Positions 1-11,900 of a stretch of 64,000 nucleotides of DNA are shown one piece after another (the first letter of the stretch is position 1; the number at the start of each line of letters is the position of its first letter). Position numbers and translations under genes: made by a program. Source of the DNA: Rhodeus uyekii (lineage: Eukaryota; Chordata; Actinopteri; Cypriniformes; Acheilognathidae). The stretch lies in NCBI GenBank assembly GCA_037043235.1, contig JAWRVZ010000560.1:35001-99000 (forward strand). Direction: 5' to 3'. The notes beneath the pieces were generated by a model, which was not told where the DNA came from, did not search any database, and saw only the letters and a list, made by a program, of their open reading frames with translations.

Positions 1-182
1 AGAGACACACTTACACACAAACACACACACACACATATACAGAGAGAGAGAGAGAAACAAACAAATACATATATACACATACACACATATTCAAAGAGAG
101 AGACACATTAACACACAAACACTCATATACAGAGAGAGAGACACACACAAACACAAACACACAAACACACACACACACTCAT
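1..182. repeat. CA/GA microsatellite block
   Basis: Imperfect runs of CA interrupted by AGAG tracts and ATATAC steps fill this stretch. No gene is seen. The repeat continues the pattern of later CA/GA blocks in the window. Confidence 0.85.
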
Positions 183-367
183 CTGGGAGGACCGCGCATG
201 TGTACTGTGTGTGTTTTGAGCAGTTATCAGGGTTAACGATTGCTCAGATGTTGCTCAAGTGTAAACAAAGGAAATCATATGATGCGTGTGACTCAGAGTC
301 AGCTGATCGAGTGACGGCACGCTTTCCTCTCTTTCTTCAGGAGCCTTCCAGAACAACCGGCCACGGG

Positions 368-375
368 GCGTGTGT

Positions 376-410
<35 letters not shown>

Positions 411-509
411 TGTGTGAGAGAGAGAGAGTGTGTGAGTGAGTGTGTGTGTGAGAGAGAGAGAGTGTGTGTGAGAGAGAGAGAGTGTGTGTGTGTGTGTGTG
501 TGTGTGTGA
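368..509. repeat. GT/GA compound microsatellite
   Basis: Alternating runs of GAGAGA and GTGTGT, ending in a pure GT tract at about 482-508. It produces spurious Ser-Leu-His-Thr reading frames on the minus strand that are not genes. Confidence 0.9.
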
Positions 510-1715
510 CACTAAAAGGTGACAGTAGCTCAGCTGTAGTTCATCCAGTGTGCAGGTGAAGCTGAAAGATAAGTTATGAATGATGATAATGGTCATTAGT
601 GTCACAGTGACTGCGAGTTTTAGATCTGCTTCACAGGGGAATTCAAACTTCACTCATTTCTGATGACGTTTGTGTTCTTGATCATCACTTTCTGTTTATT
701 ACTGTGAGTCTATATTGAATGGAAATAAAAGAGAGTTCACACCTCTACTATTGTGGTGTATATATAAATCAACTATATATATATAACAGGGTGTTTCCTC
801 TGAGGAGAAAATAACAGATATCAGAATTATGAAAGAACGCAAATATTACAAAATGTAAAATTAGAAGATGAAGAAATCACAGTTTTCCTAAAGTAACACT
901 GACTGAGTCTAGTGGTGGAGGAGGATTGAGAATGACAGTTATTATGGGATATGATAGGATATGATGGGACAGGATAAGATGGGATTGGATGGGATAGGAA
1001 ATGATGGGATGTGATGGGATTTGATGGGATATGATGGGATGTGATATGATGAGATAGGATATGATGGAATGGGATAGGAAATGATGGGATGTGATGGGAT
1101 TTGATATGATAGAATATGATAGGATATTATGATGGAATGTGATGGGTTATGATGGAATAGGATGGGTTATGATGGGATGTGATGGGATAGGATATGATGG
1201 GTTATGATGGCCTCTTGTTTTTGTGCGAGAGGTGTCAAATCTCAGATATCAGCGCTTTATGTCACCAAAACCACACATGAAATGTCCTGAAAGCTTGAGG
1301 ACGGTGGGTTTAATGAGCGATTAGTATGGTGAAATTAAACACACTTCATCATATGTGTGATCAGAGCTTCATAAGAAATAACATATCAAAGATAGATATC
1401 TAACATAAAACTACTGTTAAAAACAGCAGTTCACATATATAATCTGTTGCAGGCTTTAGTTAATATTTTGGAATAGATGTAAAAATGAGTACAAAATGAT
1501 GAGATTTAGATTGAAACCTGTATTTAATAAATAGGACATTAATCACTTAATGTTTGTGATTTTCTCTGTTTTGATGTAATATCAATTGAACCAGGAAATC
1601 TCCACAACACCAAGAGCAACTGGGACATGAATTTACTCTTCATTTATATATGAAAACGTAAAAAACAGAGGATTGTTCTGGAGATGAGTGAGGATGTTCA
1701 TGATGACACTGCAGT
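510..1715. other. Gene-free upstream stretch
   Basis: AT-rich non-coding DNA 5' of sqstm1. Apart from the GGGAT-type minisatellite at 940-1212 I see no exon, RNA gene or recognisable transposon end. Confidence 0.6.
940..1212 (+). repeat. GATGGGATAT-type minisatellite
   Basis: Degenerate tandem repeat built from GATGGGAT, GATATGAT and GATAGGAT blocks of 5-10 bp. Strongly purine-biased on the + strand. No coding sense. Confidence 0.85.
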
Positions 1716-1729
1716 TTATTCAGAACTAA

Positions 1730-1768
<39 letters not shown>

Positions 1769-1770
1769 AC
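1730..1770. repeat. CA microsatellite
   Basis: Nearly pure (CA)n with one CT interruption, about 200-350 bp upstream of the sqstm1 promoter. Confidence 0.9.
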
Positions 1771-1889
1771 ACTTCACCCTCAACAACCAGTGGATCACAA
1801 TAATACACACATAGTGACATCACTGGATATGTGCATGAAGGGAGAGTTTGAGCGGCTTGTTTCAGGCATGAGATCATGAACATGGCGTG

Positions 1890-2105
1890 AGCATGACGCT
1901 GCATTGCTCTACGTGGTGACGTCAGAGGGAGTTTCCACTCGCACCGCCACGTCACTCCCCAGCCGTTCTGTTTTTCAGCGCGACTCACGTGATCAAACAC
2001 CACGCGCTGGCCACGCCCCCAGACGGGCGCTCGGCTCCGCGATTGGCCGAGCGTTGGCGTTCATTTGCATGTGACGCTCGGCGAGAATATAAACCCCCGC
2101 GGACT
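1890..2105 (+). promoter_or_regulatory. sqstm1: sqstm1 core promoter with ARE, CRE, E-box, CCAAT, octamer and TATA
   Basis: Seen in order: ATGACGCTGCA at 1893-1903, which fits the antioxidant response element consensus RTGACnnnGCR; a perfect CRE TGACGTCA at 1917-1924; a palindromic E-box TCACGTGA at 1985-1992; an inverted CCAAT box (ATTGG) at 2042-2046; an octamer ATTTGCAT at 2063-2070; and TATAAA at 2088-2093, about 108 bp before the ATG. CpG density is high compared with the flanks. Mammalian SQSTM1 is a known NRF2 target through an ARE and a TFEB target through CLEAR E-boxes; that this fish promoter is used the same way is inferred from the motifs. Confidence 0.7.
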
Positions 2106-2200
2106 GGAGCAGGAAACGCACTCGCGCAACTCTCTCAACGCAACGCTCGCGCTCCAACAGCGCTTTTTCTGCTGCGCAACACATCCTCACTCGCTCCAGC

Positions 2201-5200
2201 ATGTCCATGACAGTGAAGGCGTACCTCGTCGGGAAGGACGACTGCAACAAGGAGATCCGGCGCTTCGCCGTGGATCAGGACGTGTCGACGAGCTTCGAGT
2301 ATCTGAAGCGGAAAGTGCTCGATGTTTTCGTCGGACTCGGAACTGCGCCCTTTCAAATGCATTATAAAGGTAAAGCAGATTCAAATGCATTATAAAGGTA
2401 AAGCAGAATGCATGAAAACACTGCCATCTCTCATCATGCTGTTTCACTGCCTGAAGCTGACATGCCACTCAACTCTCGCAATAACACTAACACTAAACAT
2501 CTCACTGATTCATAACTTCACTATGGCATATCCAGTTACTCAGAAAACTCAGAAGTGTTATGTGGGTCACACTTCATATTAGGCTCCAGTTCTCACTGTT
2601 AGCTTAGACTTCAGCCTCAGTGACTCCTGCTTATTAATAGTTAATAAGGTAGTTGTTAAGGTATTGAATAGAGATGCAGAATAAGGCATTAATATGTGCT
2701 TTATAAGTGCAAATAATACCCTAGTCATATGCATGACAACAAACAAGGTAATAGTGAGAATTGAACCCTCAACTGAAGTGTCACTGGTATTTCTGCGCCA
2801 TCTGTTGTGTAATGTGGTTTTGCAGAGTTCATGAAATGCACTAATCCCTGTGTGAATCCCTGTAGACGAGGACGGGGACATGATCGCCTTCTCCTCTGAC
2901 GACGAGCTGATGATGGGTTTGGCTCTGGTGAAGGACGACACCTTCCGGCTCTTCATCAAGCGTAAGTCACTGTCACACAGCACTGTTGAACCTCAAGAGC
3001 TTACGCCATCGTCATGATGTGTGTCAACTCTTATGTCATCCTCTCATGGCCTTCAGGCTCACTCAAAGCAAAACTCGAACCCAGCGGTCTTGTCAGAGGT
3101 TGCAGGCACAGTCTCCTCCACATGCTGCTCTTTACGGCTCTGTTAAGCTCCTCAAGTACAGCGTGAAACACAAACCGCGGCTTCAGCACAATCACACTCT
3201 TCTGTAAACAGAGACGTCACATGCTCTCCGAGGAGCTGAAGCTCAGGCCGAGACTCAAGGCCGTCCTGCTCGAACGTTAGTCGACTAGCTGCACGTTTAT
3301 GATCTTGATTTAGCTCCATAAATAATAATAACACACATTACGATCCGAGCTTTCCCGTGTCTCCATCAATAGAGAGTCACGCTCGCAACATCAAGGTCAA
3401 GGGTTTGATTCCCTTTAATTCACCTTTGATGAATGAAGAGCAAACACTTGGATTTCCTGCTTGCTGTAATTACAACATGGCGTGTTAACGGTCCGTCCGT
3501 TGAACTGCTTCTTCCCGTAACGAAGGCCTGATTAGCGCGGTCGCCTGAGCTTGTTGTCGTCTCTGTTTGAGGTGCAGCAGGACGTCCAGAGCGCACAGTG
3601 TGTGTACAGTAAAGCATGAGTGTAATCCAGACACACGGCATTCCTCCTGCCGTCACCAGCACTTTCCCCTGACGTGTTTGTGACTCCTGACTTTGTGTGT
3701 TCAGGTCACTGCGTAATGAAGAGATCGTGTGTTCAGGGGAAATACCTTCTCTTTACCTGTTGGTTGCATTACCGGGCTTTCTTTTTATTGTGTAGGCTTT
3801 ACTTTTGTGTTCTTGAGTTCACTCTTGAGGCCTAGATTACCATAAGCCTGCTTTCCCCGTTACCTAATCGCATGAGATGCTCTTTTGATGGGAAAAGTGT
3901 GCGATGATGACTCTGTTAAAGGGATATTCACCCAAAAATGACCCTTTCTGCAGTTTACTCACCCTCATGTTTCTGTAAACACGTTTCTCTGCTGAGATCG
4001 ATGGGAGATGGGGCTTTCTCTACACTTGCTCCAAACCTTGAACTTGTTACCGATCGAGATACGACAAGCTAAATCTCTTATTTTTAAGTCTACGCTTAAA
4101 ACCATTTTTTTAGGGTCGCTTTTAACTGAATAACTGAAATTCTTCCTTTAGTCTTGATTGTTGTTTTATTTTAAACTTTATATTATGTGGTGTATCTTGA
4201 TGTTTTATTTGTCTTTAAGCGCTTTGAGATTTTATTTAAAGGCGCTATAGAAAATAAAGGTTATTATTATTAAATAGAGTTGTCATTGACCTCCATAGTA
4301 TTTTTATGTAGTGGAAGTTCACGATAAACATCCTTTATAATGTCTTCTTTTGTGTCCAACATCTTTGGGTGAACGGTCCCTTTAAAGAATGTGAATAGAG
4401 ATTCATTAATGTAAGGGGATTATCCCACAGTGATCATCTCCCGTTAATAATTAATCCGGTTATATTCTTCCCTTTCCAGAAAGGAAGGAGCACAAGCGTG
4501 ACGCTTCCCCTCACGGGTTCCCTGGGTTCCCGTTCGCCGGACCGCACTTCGCCCCTCCAGGACCCAATCACACCGGGCCGCCGGGACCGCCTCACATGGG
4601 CCCCCCCCCTCACCACCCTCCTATGGTGCACCAGGGGGTGACCTGTGACGGGTGCGACGGCCCGGTGGCTGGAACCCGCTTCAAGTGCACCGTTTGCCCC
4701 GACTACGACCTGTGCATGTCCTGCCAGGGCAAAGGCCTCCACAAGGAGCACCCGCTGCTGCCCATCTTCCACCCCCTGGCCAACATGTGCGAGGTGAGCG
4801 CCCGCTTTACTGCCCACAATTTAACTTTGTCAAGTTTTAAGTTTGTCAAGTGATATTGTGGATATTCCGGTTAAATGAAAGCTTTTGTGTGCAGTGGTTT
4901 CCTCGTGGGAAGTTGTGGCGTAAGATGAGACACTGCATGTGGGCAAACAACCAGGCTCATGCTCAAGCCCAGAACCAGAACCAGCCTCAGCCCGGCCCGT
5001 CTGCAGACCAGCGGACCCGGGACGCTCCTGAAAACAGGAGGGAGGAAGGTGAGAGACGCCGACCTGACGCATAACAATGGCTGTGTCTGAAAGTGTGATT
5101 AAACGACCCAATCGGGAGTGGGGATCCATGTTGCCACTGCCCCATTTATTGCCCACTGAGCAAGAACGAGTATTTCTGTTGGCTAACAATCCCCTTTTTT

Positions 5201-6071
5201 ATCCACAGGCGCTACTCCCACTTCCCAGGCTAACATGGAGTACCTGAAGAACATTGGGGAGGAGGTGGCGGCCCTGTTGAGTCCTCTTGGTAAGACCCAG
5301 CTTGAGTTACTGGCACTGTTTAACACGCCTCTGATTGGCTAACAGCGCTCGTTCCCGTGCAGGAATAGACGTGGACATCGACGTCGAGCATGAGGGGAAG
5401 CGCGCCAAAGTGGCCCCCACTCCTCCGGCCTCCAGCGGCCCGGCGAGTGCCCGCAGCGACAGCGGAGCAGGGCTTCTCTCAAGAGGATCTGATCCGGGCA
5501 GCGCCGCCACAGAAGAGAGCATCAGTGAGGGGGCAAAGGTAATCCGGATTATACAGGATTATGATATCCGGCTTTAAGGCCAAAAAGGCAGTAGATCAAG
5601 CTGTTAACAATCAGGTCTCTGTTCTCGCTCCGCAAGGGCCCGAGAGACCAGGGCAGTGACGAGGAGTGGACTCATCTGAGCTCTAAAGAGGTGGACCCGT
5701 CCACGGGAGAGCTGCAGTCGCTCCGCCTGGAGCAGGACGGGGCGGATCATCCGGCTCCGCTCAGCACCGCCAGCAGCACACAGGGTCCCACCGGGCTGCG
5801 CGAGGCGGCTCTGTACCCACATCTCCCTCGAGGTACGGCACGCGCTCTCCGTCTCCACGCAGGTAACCCCAGTCCGGCTCTCCGCTCATGTGATCCGTGT
5901 GTCTCCGCAGACGCAGACCCCCGGCTGGTGGAGTCCCTCTCTCAGATGCTGTCCATGGGCTTCACCGACGAGGGCGGATGGCTGACCCGACTCCTCCACG
6001 CCAAGAACTTCGACATCGGCTCGGCTCTGGACACCATCCAGTACTCCAAAGCCCCCGGCCCGCAGAAGTAG
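2201..6071 (+). CDS. sqstm1: Sequestosome 1 / p62, autophagy receptor (8 coding exons, 448 aa)
   Basis: Selective-autophagy receptor and signalling scaffold that links ubiquitinated cargo to LC3 in the cytosol. Coding exons: 2201-2369, 2866-2961, 4480-4793, 4895-5048, 5209-5289, 5363-5538, 5637-5832, 5911-6071. Phases agree and the sum is 1347 nt, giving 448 aa (human protein 440). Exons 1-2 encode the PB1 domain, with basic KRK and the acidic DEDGDMIAFSSDDEL cluster. A ZZ zinc finger (CDGC...CTVC...CMSC) covers about residues 139-182. The LIR is EEWTHL (Trp341, Leu344). The KEAP1-binding motif DPSTGE is at 350-355. The UBA domain (LSQMLSMGFTDEGGWL) follows from about 397. The ATG at 2201 is the first after the TATA box and begins the PB1 domain. 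A poly-A signal AATAAA lies at 6484-6489. Its 3' neighbour mrnip is convergent, as in other vertebrates. Confidence 0.97.
2353..2408 (+). repeat. sqstm1: 28-bp tandem duplication spanning the sqstm1 exon 1 splice donor
   Basis: The block containing TATAAAGGTAAAGCAGA occurs twice, 28 bp apart, so the exon 1 donor (G|GTAAAG at 2369/2370) has an identical second copy at 2397/2398. Use of the second donor adds 28 nt, shifts frame and meets a TAA after eight further codons. Confidence 0.9.
4020..4275 (+). mobile_element. LINE (L2/CR1-type) 3'-end fragment in sqstm1 intron 2
   Basis: Ends with the fish LINE 3'-tail pattern: AAGCGCTTTGAGAT, then GGCGCTATAGAAAATAAAGG and a short TTA repeat. No coding part is left. 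The intron (2962-4479) is otherwise unremarkable. Confidence 0.65.
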
Positions 6072-6594
6072 AGCGGGAGCACGGGACACCCGGCCCACAT
6101 CCACCGATGCTTGACGGGCCTGTTTTCTACTAATACAGTCTTTCCATACTTTTATACGACAGATTTATGCCGTAAATATTAAGGATATCAATGACTCAGG
6201 TGATTAGCTCATACTTACGTTCATTATTGGCCTTTTATGCAAATATATTATATATATTCATTCATAATTTCTGTCATTAGAATGTGCTATAATGATCATT
6301 ATAGTCATCATATATGCGTATTAGTTAAAGGTTGTTGTTATGTGGAGGTCTATATCACCGTTTCTGTTTGCGTTTCCATAAGCAGAGTTTATAAGTTTAG
6401 GCAGAAACCTGGAGCTGTTTTTATTCTCAGATTGAATCAAGTAAACATTACTGTATGTTTTCAATGCCTGTCCTTTCTCGTCGCAATAAAAAGCTTCTTC
6501 AAAACACTTGTTTGTATTTTTTGGGGGGACTATTTAATTTCAAGTGCACTTTTATATTTATTGAGGAGCAACATCCTTGCTAAAAGAGCGCATG

Positions 6595-8736
6595 TTAAAA
6601 TGTGTCGTCAAAGTCTTCGTCAGTGAGGAACAGCGGGTTGAAGGACAGCGTCGGCTGGGCCGGGGGAGGCCGTTCACAGACGGCGTTCCCCAAACCCGAA
6701 GGCTCGAACCTTGGACTGGATAAAGCATCAGCTTGATAATCAAACTCCTGCTCGTCCTGCTGAGTCGGGACAACAGGGAGGAACTTATCCCACTTGGAGT
6801 CCCTCTCACTCTTGGTTTCCTCAGTCGCCGGGCGAGAGGAGAGCGCGGGACTCACAGCCGTCAGCCCGTGGGAAGAGTCACGCTGCGGTCTGTTTCCAGA
6901 GCTTTCCTCTGACGCTCCAGGAACACGGCACACAGCCGGACGGGACGAGGGGAGAGCTGAGGCACGGCACGAGTCCACACATCCTGAACCGAACCTCTGC
7001 GTGAGAGCGAAGAAGAGTGAAGTGTGTTTCCTGCTGAATCAGGGCAGGTGTGTGAGTGTGAGTGAGAGGGAGAGTGTGTAGTTGTGTGTGTCTATCTGTG
7101 TGCGAGTGTGAGAGAGAGTGTTTAGTTGTGTGTGTGTCTATCTGAGAGTGTGATTGTGAGTGAGAGAGAGCGTGTAGGTGTGCGTGAGTATGTAGTTGTC
7201 TATCTGTCTATCTGTGTGTGTGTCTATTTGAGTGTGTGTATGTGAGAGAGAGAGAGTGTAGGTGTGTGTGTGCGTGTGAGGGTGAGTGTAGGTGTGTGTG
7301 TGAGAGAGTGTGTGTATGTGTGTGTGTGAGTGAGTTGGAAAGAGTGTGTGTATGTGTGTGTGAGAGAGTGTGTGTGTGAGTCTGAAAGAGTGTGTGTGTG
7401 TGAGAGAGAGTGTGTGTGTATGTGAGTGTCTATCTGTGTGTGTGTGTGAGAGAGAGAGAGAGAGTGTGTGTAGGTCAGTGTGTGTGTGTTTACCTGATAC
7501 GGCCTCTTTATCCCAGAACGAGCATCCTCATCTCCATCAGCACAGGAGTTCACACCGGAGGGTTTCTTCCTCTTCCTGTTGGGAAAACAGCGTTAAACAC
7601 GGGTTTCACTTCACGTGTAATAATAAAGATGTTTGGCAGTCTGAAGACACAAGACGAGTTAGATACGGTTTCCATCACTCGTTTATGCTATGATTCGATG
7701 TGTGTGTGCTCAGTAACAGAAGAGCTGACCTGGTTGTTGTTCTGAATCGCTGTCTGTCTGTATAAACATTCTCCTCCTCTTCCTCATCCTCCTCCTCTTC
7801 ATCTGTGGGATCAGTGTATTTACTCCAGCGGCTGATGTGACGAGGCACTTCCTGCTGCCGGGACAGAAACACATGGTCTGGATCAGGGTTTCTCTCTCCA
7901 TGATAACCGTCCGACTGACTGGAGATCCGCGCTTTACCTGGGATTCATTCAGCTGATCCTCCTCATCCAGAGCTTCATGAACATCCTCCTCCTCGTTCTG
8001 ATCCTGATCCCTTTAAAAGCTTCTGTTAGTCTGAGTGCAGATCACTCGCTCTTTAGTCAAAATACTACAATTACAGTCATACAAATGATGAGCTTGTTTT
8101 GAATTTCTTCTGTATTAAAATCATTTGTTTATATGTGACAGTAAACATGTCAAGGTTAAACTGTCCTGATATAAAACTAAAACCTAAATTCTAGAATAAA
8201 ATTTACAAACTGTTAACAGATTTACAGAACTACTTTACTTAAAAAAAAGCTTTGTCTACCAGTCCTGTGATGCAGAAAACATCAGATCATTCAAAGTGTG
8301 TGTGTTTAAATTGGGAAGTACATGTTAAAATGTAATGATTAAGATTAGCTACAATATTGCGTTACTCACTAAAAATAAAGTATTACGATATATTGTCTGC
8401 CATATCTGTATAAATACATGCTGATTTTCAATGTTTGAGAGAATTAGGCCGATATATTGCAGCTGATGATGCATTTCCTGAACCGCAGACGCTTCAGATG
8501 TTCATGATGGGTTGAATCGCTTGCTTTGATTGGAATCACTCAGAAAAGGAAGATACACCGTATCAGAGCAACATGTGCGGCTCAAACCCGTCAGATCATG
8601 AACACAAACTCATAATGACAACACAACTGCAGGAAAGTGGAGCGAATTCTTTGTGCGTCTGTTTTAGTGTGTTATTGTGTGCCGTTTGTGCCCTTGGAAA
8701 CTAACACAGCTCCCAGTAAACACAGCTTCCACAGGG

Positions 8737-8773
<37 letters not shown>

Positions 8774-8913
8774 ACACGTCGTCATGAGCGCAGCTGCGGC
8801 TGTAAAGTCCCTCGTGGCTCCGCACGGATCCGACCTGCTGGGTTTGCTCACTTGAGCAGTTTTGGTGTTGGTGGGCAGTGAATGTTACTCATATTTGGAT
8901 CAGGCCTGACTGT

Positions 8914-8944
<31 letters not shown>

Positions 8945-11900
8945 GATCTATTGTATACGTGTTTCTGGTTTGTTGTACTGGGTTCTTCTGTGAATCCTGC
9001 TCTGGGTTGCTGGAGCTCACTTTATCCTTTTATTTTGCTCAATTAAGGAACTGGGAGTTTGTGGTGGTTTTATTTCTGTTGTCATTGTGATGTTTGGGGA
9101 TTTAATTTAATCTCTGCTTAAATTGTCTTTTCTTTTTGTTTCATTATTTGAATTTAAATTTTGTACCAAGACCCAATGTAAAAAAAACACTTCCTTTTGT
9201 GTTCATTTAATGAAGTTGTTCATTAGTGTTGTTGATTGTTCTCTTTCTGTTCTGTGTTTGATTAGTGCACGGATGGATCAGGTTTAACAGAGCCTGTGTC
9301 TCTCAGCTGTTGTATTTATTTATTTGTATCTTGTATTTATTTAGGCCACCTTATCAACTACAGTTACTGAAGATTAAACCATTCAGCGAATCTGTTTTGT
9401 GATGTGTTTCTGCTGTAACTGCTCTTCACTGAGCTGAAAGCGTGTTACGGGAGGTGTGTGTCATCAGGAGTGTAACGAGTGTGTGATTAATCTCATACGG
9501 GACGAGTCTGGTTGAGTTAATGATGCGCTTCACTGTTCTTCAGCTCAAACAGCAGCGCACAACACTCACAATGACTGAGGCTGTAATATTCATAACATTA
9601 TAATTGTCCATACTACTGTAGTAAAGCGCTGTGAATTACTTGGGTTTAGTTGCTGTGTTTCTGTGTGTTACGCTTTCTATGTAACTTCAAGTTCATCTGT
9701 GTGTGATTGTGCAAATATGAGTGTAATGTGTTTATTTTGTATTTATCTTCCACAGGAAGTGTTGTGTTGAGACTATTAAAGCGCTTCAGTTTCCTGATGT
9801 TAGTAACCAGCTCTTTTTGTTGTTCTCATATTATTTTCATTAACATGGTATGATTAAAATCACACCCTAATTGTCGATGCGGAGGCGATTTCCCATTATT
9901 CGTCCACGGCTCATGCATTTGTTCCTTTAAACATCATTACTGCAGCCAGTAATGAAGGACAACTACTTTATTTAGATATTTTAGCTTTTGTTAATACTTC
10001 ACAACAATGTTTCATGTGTTAATGCATTAACTAAAATATGTGTTCATGTTAGTTCACAGGGCTATATCACAGGGTTATAACTGTTAAAGTTTTCAGATAT
10101 AACATGTCTAGATTAAGATTAATAAATGCTGTAGAAGGGTTCATTCATTGCTGTGAAAGATAACAACATGAAGCCTTACTGCAAAGGGTTTCCATTAATT
10201 ATAAAGAGAGTTGTCCATAGGAGTGTAGAATGAAAAGGGATCTTAAAGTGCGATGTCACGTGATGAGTGTTGAAGTGAGATGATGTCACGTGATGAGTGT
10301 TGAAGTGAGATGATGTCACGTGATGAGTGTTGAAGTGAGATGATGTCACGTGATGAGTGTTGAAGTGTGGTGATGTCACGTGATGAGTGTTGAAGTGTGA
10401 TGATGTCACGTGATGAGTGTTGAAGTGTGGTGATGTCACGTGATGAGTGTTGAAGTGAGATGATGTCACGTGATGAGTGTTGAAGTGAGATGATGTCACG
10501 TGATGAGTGTTGAAGTGAGATGATGTCACGTGATGAGTGTTGAAGTGAGATGATGTCACGTGATGAGTGTTGAAGTGTGGTGATGTCACGTGATGAGTGT
10601 TGAAGTGTGATGATGTCACGTGATGAGTGTTGAAGTGTGATGATGTCACGTGATGAGTGTTGAAGTGTGATGATGTCACGTGATGAGTGTTGAAGTGAGA
10701 TGATGTCACGTGATGAGTGTTGAAGTGAGATGATGTCACGTGATGAGTGTTGAAGTGAGATGATGTCACGTGATGAGTGTTGAAGTGAGATGATGTCACG
10801 TGATGAGTGTTGAAGTGTGGTGATGTCACGTGATGAGTGTTGAAGTGTGATGATGTCACGTGATGAGTGTTGAAGTGTGGTGATGTCACGTGATGAGTGT
10901 TGAAGTGTGGTGATGTCACGTGATGAGTGTTGAAGTGTGGTGATGTCACGTGATGAGTGTTGAAGTGAGATGATGTCACGTGATGAGTGTTGAAGTGAGA
11001 TGATGTCACGTGATGAGTGTTGAAGTGTGGTGATGTCACGTGATGAGTGTTGAAGTGAGATGATGTCACGTGATGAGTGTTGAAGTGAGATGATGTCACG
11101 TGATGAGTGTTGAAGTGAGATGATGTCACGTGATGAGTGTTGAAGTGAGATGATGTCACGTGATGAGTGTTGAAGTGAGATGATGTCACGTGATGAGTGT
11201 TGAAGTGAGATGATGTCACGTGATGAGTGTTGAAGTGTGATGATGTCACGTGATGAGTGTTGAAGTGTGGTGATGTCACGTGATGAGTGTTGAAGTGTGG
11301 TGATGTCACGTGATGAGTGTTGAAGTGTGGTGATGTCACGTGATGAGTGTTGAAGTGTGGTGATGTCACGTGATGAGTGTTGAAGTGTGATGATGTCACG
11401 TGATGAGTGTTGAAGTGTGATGATGTCACGTGATGAGTGTTGAAGTGTGATGATGTCACGTGATGAGTGTTGAAGTGTGATGATGTCACGTGATGAGTGT
11501 TGAAGTGTGATGATGTCACGTGATGAGTGTTGAAGTGTGATGATGTCACGTGATGAGTGTTGAAGTGTGATGATGTCACGTGATGAGTGTTGAAGTGTGA
11601 TGATGTCACGTGATGAGTGTTGAAGTGAGATGATGTCACGTGATGAGTGTTGAAGTGAGATGATGTCACGTGATGAGTGTTGAAGTGAGATGATGTCACG
11701 TGATGAGTGTTGAAGTGAGATGATGTCACGTGATGAGTGTTGAAGTGAGATGATGTCACGTGATGAGTGTTGAAGTGAGATGATGTCACGTGATGAGTGT
11801 TGAAGTGAGATGATGTCACGTGATGAGTGTTGAAGTGAGATGATGTCACGTGATGAGTGTTGAAGTGAGATGATGTCACGTGATGAGTGTTGAAGTGAGA

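Noticed and set aside
255..653. Minus-strand frame rich in His, Thr, Ser, Leu
   Set aside because: Translation of GT/GA microsatellite.
7224..7553. Minus-strand Thr-His-Ser frame
   Set aside because: Microsatellite in mrnip intron; only its first 27 codons overlap a true mrnip exon.
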